Below, piece after piece: positions 59,535 through 64,000 of a DNA stretch of 64,000 nucleotides (position 1 is the stretch's first letter; each line of letters starts with the position of its first letter). This DNA comes from JADFQT01 sp965216025 (GTDB taxonomy: Bacteria > Chloroflexota > Dehalococcoidia > Lucifugimonadales > UBA3495): positions 124,001-188,000 of the forward strand of contig CBDCEX010000013.1 in the NCBI GenBank assembly GCA_965216025.1. Direction: 5' to 3'. Both the position numbers and the translations under genes were made by a program. Under the pieces are notes generated by a model. It did not search any database. It was not told where the DNA came from and saw only the letters and a list, made by a program, of their open reading frames with translations.

Positions 59535-61783
59535 CAACTTTTGGGTTCAACCTCACTGGCGGTCCCGACGAACTTAGTGAAACTTTCTACCTTGCCAACG
59601 ACGGCACATACAACACTGGACCCTTTGGCGTAAAATCCGGCAACTATCGAATTTTTGAGATTTTGCCGGAGAGCGGATGGATCCTGACCGCCTTGCAGTG
59701 CTTGGACTCGTCGGGCTCTTCCGTCGGACAGGCCGATGTATTGGCGGGAACGATGGATTTCCACCTGGACCCAGCCGAGACCGTCACCTGCGATTTCGAG
59801 AACACCAAGTGGAGCAGCATCACCGTTATCAAGGATGCGATTCCCAACGACCCGCAAGATTTCCAGTTCGAGACCGGAAACCGGCCACCCCGGCAAAAAT
59901 TGGTGGATACAGGCCGCGCCATTCCATTTTTCCAGCTGGATGACGATAACGGCGCCGGCAACCAACTCAGCAACAGCATCGTCTTCCCCAACCTGGTTCC
60001 CGGAACCTTCAACATAACCGAGGTGGACCCGGGGGCGGGATGGGACCTAACCGGAGTGGTGTGTGTGGGACAACGTGGTAACACTTACGAAAGCGACTTG
60101 CCCACGGTCTCCATAGAGTTGGCGGTAGGGGATGACGTGGTATGTACCTACACCAACACCAAACGAGGTACCATTTTAATCAACAAAGCAACCGAGCCTG
60201 CGGGTAGCAGCGACAGCTTCGGGTTTGATGGCGGAACTTTAGGTTCCTTGGGCCCAATAACCGACGGTGGTACCATCCCCGTGACTAATCTGGTCCCGGG
60301 GCAATACACCGTCACCGAGAACGGCCCCATATACACCACCAGTGAGTTCGGGTTGGTACCAGACTACCTGCTGACATCTATTACCTGCCAAGACGAGGTT
60401 CAAGTAGGAGCGGATGCTACCGTCAGCGTTGGAGACATCACGGTACGCACTGCTTCCATCAATCTGGACCCGGGCGAAACGGTCGAGTGCACCTTCACCA
60501 ACACCAAGCCAGGTACCATCACGGTTATCAAAAATACGGATCCTGATCCGGACCCCTACGGGACCGACTTCGAGTTCAACCTGAAAAACGGGGAAGCTCT
60601 CTTCCCTGCCGATGTTTCCTTCTCGCTGCTGGGAGGGGAAACCATAACCGTTGTAGGGCTCTATCCCGCCAGCTACTCGATTACCGAGGGCGCGCCCGAG
60701 TGGCCCTGGGTTCTGGACAGCTTGGTTTGCGTCAGCAGCGACGGTTCCACTGTTGAGTTCACTGGCGGCGAGGCCGACGTGGAATTAGCCGCCGATGGAA
60801 ACGTCACCTTTACCTTTACTAACAAAATCCAGATCCACCCCGGCTCCCACGGATTCTGGAAAAATTGGCATAATGAGAATAACTCCGCAAACTCAAAATA
60901 CTCGTTGGAGGTCTTCCAGCTCTTCCTCAAGTACTTGGAGGATAACAACCCCCAGGTCTACACCGGCATAGCCACCGGTTCCGGCCCGGTCACCATCGCC
61001 GCGATATTCAACTTCGGAAACGGCGGTCCGAACCAGGCGCTGTTAGCTGAATTGACCGCCCTAAAGCTGGACTTGGCCGCCAGCCACCTGGAACTTACCA
61101 AAGAACCCGGAGACACAACGGAATACCTTAAGCATGATTACATCTCGCTGGGATGCAAGGTGGACCTGAGCCGTACCGATCTAGTCGCCGTCGCTGGAGT
61201 GGCGGAGGCTGAAGGATACGCCTTTATCTATGACTTCTTTAGCGCTCCAGCAACCCATGAGATTCTAGTTGGTGACGTTGTGGACGGTATCGAGGGAGCT
61301 TGGACTGGAGTGTCGCCCATCACCAGCAATCTAGAGGATTGGTCCTTTGCGCTATTCGATGACCCTGGTGTACCAACCACCGGCCTCACGGCAGACCAGA
61401 AAAAAGCGCTGCTATACCAAGTGCTGTACGGCATTATCCACGGCGTGAACCTACCCTACATGGATGGGAGCCCCTGCTTCCCACCGGTAATAACCACCGA
61501 CAAGACTTTGTCGCCCGGAGCAGAAAAACAGTTTTACAGCGCAACTTTATCGCCCATTGGCGGGGTGCCTCCTTACCAATGGGAAGCAATCCTGACCTCC
61601 GAATTGCCGCCCGCCCTGGTTCTGCACTCTGATACGGGTGTGATAGATGGATACCCGACCCTGGCTGGCGACTATACCTTTGAGGTGCGGCTTACCGATA
61701 GCTTGGGGAGGAGCCATACCAAGATGTTCAGCATCAACATACACCCTATGCCCTAGTCATTACCAGAAATTACCCCAAGCGGC

Positions 61784-61817
61784 GGGGCCAGCGTTGGAAG
61801 TCTCCTTTGCTGGCCCC
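61784..61817 (+). terminator. Possible terminator of the adhesin gene
   Basis: GGGGCCAGC (61784-61792) pairs with GCTGGCCCC (61809-61817) over a 16-base loop, followed by mixed sequence and TTGTTTTATC. It lies 28 bp after the stop. The loop is large and the T tract distant, so confidence is moderate. Confidence 0.5.
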
Positions 61818-62864
61818 CGGCGGGCTCTGCTTGTTTTATCGGCAAAACCACCAAAGACTCAACCAGATCCAGCTCCCTGGAAATTCGGTAAACGGGACAC
61901 TCCTGGAGCGGGGGTGGGGGCGGCCATTTCTACAGATGTAAGAACATCACGGAGCATTCCGATTCCTGGTTACTTTAGAGTGACCGGTTACTCGTGGATT
62001 TCTCCGGAAAGCATCGCCACCTGCCTAGTTACTGGCGGTTTTCCCGCCTGAGGTAGGCCAGGGGCCGCTCCATAGAATCGGAGAAAGCGGACCTAAGAAA
62101 GGAAAATGGGTCGGTTTTTTAACCGGATACTCAGCAAGCCAGTTAGATACAAAAAATTGACAAATAAGTGGAGAAATCTTGACCCCCATTTTTTGTTGCG
62201 TAAAATGGACCCTTCTACGGCCACAGTCCAGGCAACCTAATAGACATATGCCTGGTTGTACGACCTAAATTTCGCCTCCATCTTTCTGAACCAGCCAGTG
62301 GTGTAGGTCAATACCACGTTCTTGGTAATGGCCATAGGTGTGGCGAACGCGCGACCCGACACTCGCATCGATAAATGCTACTTCTAAATGCACATGGGTC
62401 CCATTTAGCTAGCGGCAAATGTTTTTGGCTAGTTGGCTTTAGAAGGCGCCAGTCGTACAGCCAACCCATTTAGTTCCTGGTTCCAGAGAGGCAGGGGCCA
62501 AAGGGAGAGGTCTCTTCATTAGGGCCGAAGATGCTCAACAAGAATTTGCAGAATAACACTCAGCAATAACTGAAGTTACCAATTTAGAAATAGGAAGTAG
62601 GGCCGCCGCCAACCCCCTCTCAATATCCCTCGCCAAAATCGTTCAATTGAACGTAGTTGAACAGGTAACCGTTCAACCTCAGCTATAGTTGAACGGGGTT
62701 GAACATTTCGCTGGTCGATGTCCCCGCCGACCAGATCGCGTCATGGATGACGAATAACAGGGTAATGAAACAGCCCTTACGGAAGCCTGATTGGGCATTG
62801 CCCATTGTTACCGCATCTAATGTCCCGACAGCTCGCATTTGCTAGCTGATTGCCGTGAGCCCAA
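61818..62864. other. Long gene-free region
   Basis: About 1 kb with no convincing gene. It includes a compact hairpin region at 62021-62055 (nested CCTGCCTA / TAGGC and GGCGG / CCGCC stems) and the GTTGAAC cluster at 62641-62704. AT content rises around 62100-62220. No IS end matched those elsewhere in the window. Confidence 0.45.
62641..62704. promoter_or_regulatory. Cluster of GTTGAAC sites
   Basis: Within 64 bp: a perfect 12-bp palindrome GTTCAATTGAAC (62641-62652), GTTGAAC at 62656, 62688 and 62698, and its reverse GTTCAAC at 62671. Spacing varies (3, 8, 10, 3 bases). It looks like an array of protein-binding half sites, for example for a helix-turn-helix regulator, replication or partition protein. 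The encoded HTH-type protein at 62865-63896 is a candidate partner. Confidence 0.55.
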
Positions 62865-63896
62865 CTAGCCTCCCAGCTTACGGCAGAGGTTGCACCGGCC
62901 GGGGAGATGATGGATCAGGAGGTGTTCCTCAAGAGCCCTTTGAACATTCGCAGATTTATTGTGAAGGTTCCGGAACGTGAGGGCCGGAACTTTGGCCTCC
63001 GGCAGTCCAGCCAGGGCCTTAATGGTTTTCTCGAGCCGCTCTCCCCATTTCCCAGGTTCCTGAACACCTATTGCCAGCCGCAAACCGTATACTGTTTCCA
63101 TTCGGTCTCCTTCCACCCCCTTAACCCCCTTAACCTCCTTGATTACCTCGGAGGCCTGCTCTCCTCCAGAAACCCGGCTCGCAGCAGTTCGTACCCATCC
63201 AACCATTGGTGCGGCCAGGTGGGGCTTATGGTGCCCCGTCCCCCAAAGAACGGGCAACTCGAAAGCTTCCTCGACTTTGATTCTGATAGCCAGGTTGAGG
63301 CTGGCTCTAGCCTGGCATTCCTCCAGCAGGGCTTGCTTCCAGTGGGATAAATTTCGCCACAACGGATCTCTAGCTCCGATGTGCTCTTTCACCCCTCGCC
63401 ACAGCGTTGATTGTTCCTCGACCAACAGAACCTGTGTGGGACCCTTAACATTCCGTACGACGGTTCCGACCGAGAACATTTCCTCCAGGCTGGCTGGATC
63501 CAGGAAGGGTATTCCGGGGGTGCCCTCAGGCGCTGATAAAGCGGGCCCGAAAGCAACATCGAAATTCCGGCGTAAGTCTTCGGAGCTCAGCAAGCTTTCC
63601 AGCCCAAAGTCAGGAGCCACCACCGGATCGAAGCCTAACTTCGGCACATGAACGGCCTGCATTAATCTACCTAGCAGACCCAGCATGTCTTCTTGATGGC
63701 TGCGTAGCGCCTCCCTAAGCTGCTCTTGCTGCGCCCCCTCGAAGTCTCGTTCCAGACGGGCCCGTTCTACATTGGTTTTTACCGTGCGCTGGTCCCGTTT
63801 AGCTTCCTTGGCGATTACCTCCAGTGGCCTTCCTTTTTCATGCTCTTCCAGCCAGTTGCGCCGTTGTGCTGCAGAAATAATTGAGTATTTTGGCAA
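62865..63896 (-). CDS. HTH-containing protein of unknown function
   Basis: I chose TTG 63896 because AGGAGG lies 8 bases upstream; this gives 343 aa beginning LPKYSIISAAQRRNWLEEHE. Residues about 10-50 look like a helix-turn-helix (GRPLEVIAKEAKRDQRTVKT), followed by a coiled helix (EQLREALRSHQEDMLGLLGR). The centre has no known fold, and the C-terminus contains a CNLCRKLGG cysteine pair. Predicted role is DNA-binding, perhaps on the GTTGAAC cluster beyond its 3' end. The family is unrecognised. No partner gene is visible before the window ends. Confidence 0.65.
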   Translation of the reverse strand: MPKYSIISAAQRRNWLEEHEKGRPLEVIAKEAKRDQRTVKTNVERARLERDFEGAQQEQLREALRSHQEDMLGLLGRLMQAVHVPKLGFDPVVAPDFGLESLLSSEDLRRNFDVAFGPALSAPEGTPGIPFLDPASLEEMFSVGTVVRNVKGPTQVLLVEEQSTLWRGVKEHIGARDPLWRNLSHWKQALLEECQARASLNLAIRIKVEEAFELPVLWGTGHHKPHLAAPMVGWVRTAASRVSGGEQASEVIKEVKGVKGVEGDRMETVYGLRLAIGVQEPGKWGERLEKTIKALAGLPEAKVPALTFRNLHNKSANVQRALEEHLLIHHLPGRCNLCRKLGG

Positions 63897-63907
63897 AATT
63901 GGGCCTC

Positions 63908-63925
63908 CTAGTATTACAACGACGG
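63908..63925. repeat. IS701-like terminal sequence beside the last gene
   Basis: CTAGTATTACAACGACGG differs by one base from the IS701 left junction at 8008 (CTAGTACTACAACGACGG). Flanking bases are not otherwise similar. It is either the end of a divergent IS701 relative extending out of the window, or a solo end. It overlaps the region just upstream of the HTH gene's ribosome site. Confidence 0.55.
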
Positions 63926-64000
63926 ATCGCAAGAAAGGGATCTTGAGTACCCTTCATAGCAACCTGCCCACGCGCTCGACAGCTTTGTGGCCTGGCCTTC

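Larger units (their letters stand above)
54367..61756 (+). pseudogene. Giant secreted repeat protein (SpaA/prealbumin-like modules), multiply broken
   Basis: The start ATG 54367 has GGCGGAGGAAG upstream. Codons 1-6 (MGTYLT) precede the IS1380 insert and RFSNGHSQNSLNRRLFLILS resumes at 56140 in frame, forming the signal peptide. After an N-terminal domain of about 300 residues come about eleven beta-sandwich modules. Each opens with a GTI-I-K pattern (GTIIVEKRTIGGDGNFTFTG) and closes with DPGETVTCTFTNTKRG. A GSHGFWKNWHNE domain and a final Ig-like (GGVPPYQWEAILTSELPPAL) domain complete it. Other lesions: one missing T near 57186 and a 131-nt tandem duplication at 59273-59534. Correcting all gives 1,834 aa. 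The probable role is a cell-surface adhesin or fibre; no cell-wall sorting signal was seen. Confidence 0.85.

Noticed and set aside
56363..60017. Arg/Pro/Thr-rich frames inside the adhesin gene on other frames
   Set aside because: Low-complexity shadows of the repeat modules in alternative frames.
62641..62704. CRISPR-like array of GTTGAAC repeats
   Set aside because: Repeats are 7 bp, in both orientations and with spacers of only 3-10 bp; there are no cas genes.
1..64000. Alternative genetic code with TGA as sense
   Set aside because: Several intact genes (for example the GMC oxidoreductase and the uracil-DNA glycosylase) end in TGA with nothing homologous beyond, and the internal TGA codons would need different amino acids (Cys, Trp, other).

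Overview
The window looks like a chromosomal segment of a moderately GC-rich bacterium, most likely a member of the Chloroflexota (SAR202/Dehalococcoidia-like). That guess rests on gene style: Pro/Thr-rich vWA and lipoprotein linkers, cupredoxin and YtkA-like periplasmic proteins, GMC oxidoreductase and hydantoinase genes, and a CIRCE-controlled groESL. No rRNA, tRNA or phylogenetic marker was available to test it. The dominant property is the load of mobile DNA. By my boundaries about 24 kb of the 64 kb is insertion sequences, IS remnants, MITE-like elements and one group II intron, and many host genes carry insertions, frameshifts or nonsense codons. Many indels lie in homopolymers, so some may be sequencing or assembly errors.

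Layout. 1-1426 is a broken IS1380 copy that cuts the end of a vWA-protein gene (to 2770). 3014-6909 is the cleanest catabolic block: family 5 uracil-DNA glycosylase, GMC oxidoreductase and dihydropyrimidinase-like hydrolase. 6989-12766 holds remnants (serine recombinase, small EthD-like fragment, arylsulfotransferase end) separated by IS701, IS1182, a MITE and a palindromic ISAs1 remnant. ftsH (13148-14971) is intact. 15306-17783 is a DUF192-TM-FHA gene split by an IS630 element. 18183-26950 is a metal- or periplasm-related group (CHRD-cupredoxin lipoprotein, MpaB-type fragment, NicO-family transporter, TPR fragment) riddled with IS630, ISAs1 and IS1182 copies. 27063-29121 is groEL-groES with terminator and CIRCE operator. 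29147-34287 is a plus-strand acyl-CoA block: two enoyl-CoA hydratase family proteins, PHP-domain protein, AMP-forming acyl-CoA ligase, ketopantoate reductase family protein. 34872-42500 is an IS island: IS1380 containing ISAs1, then IS3 containing a group II intron, then IS630. 42626-50821 contains small membrane or secreted proteins, an unknown two-gene operon, and a second minus-strand periplasmic metal-type cluster. 50859-56133 is ISAs1, IS66 and IS1380. 54367-61756 is a giant repeat adhesin-like gene broken by IS1380, a frameshift and a 131-nt tandem duplication. The end has a regulatory-looking GTTGAAC cluster and a helix-turn-helix-type protein of unknown role.

The most informative result is that several interruptions can be undone on paper. 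Removing the IS and one target-site copy rejoins the NicO transporter (551 aa) and the DUF192-TM-FHA protein (370 aa) exactly in frame. The adhesin (1,834 aa) also returns to a length divisible by three once the duplication is collapsed and one T is added. Target duplications are clear: 10 bp for ISAs1, 5 bp for IS1380, 8 bp for IS66, CTAG for IS701 and TA for IS630. These insertions are therefore recent. No known defence system, CRISPR array or prophage was seen.
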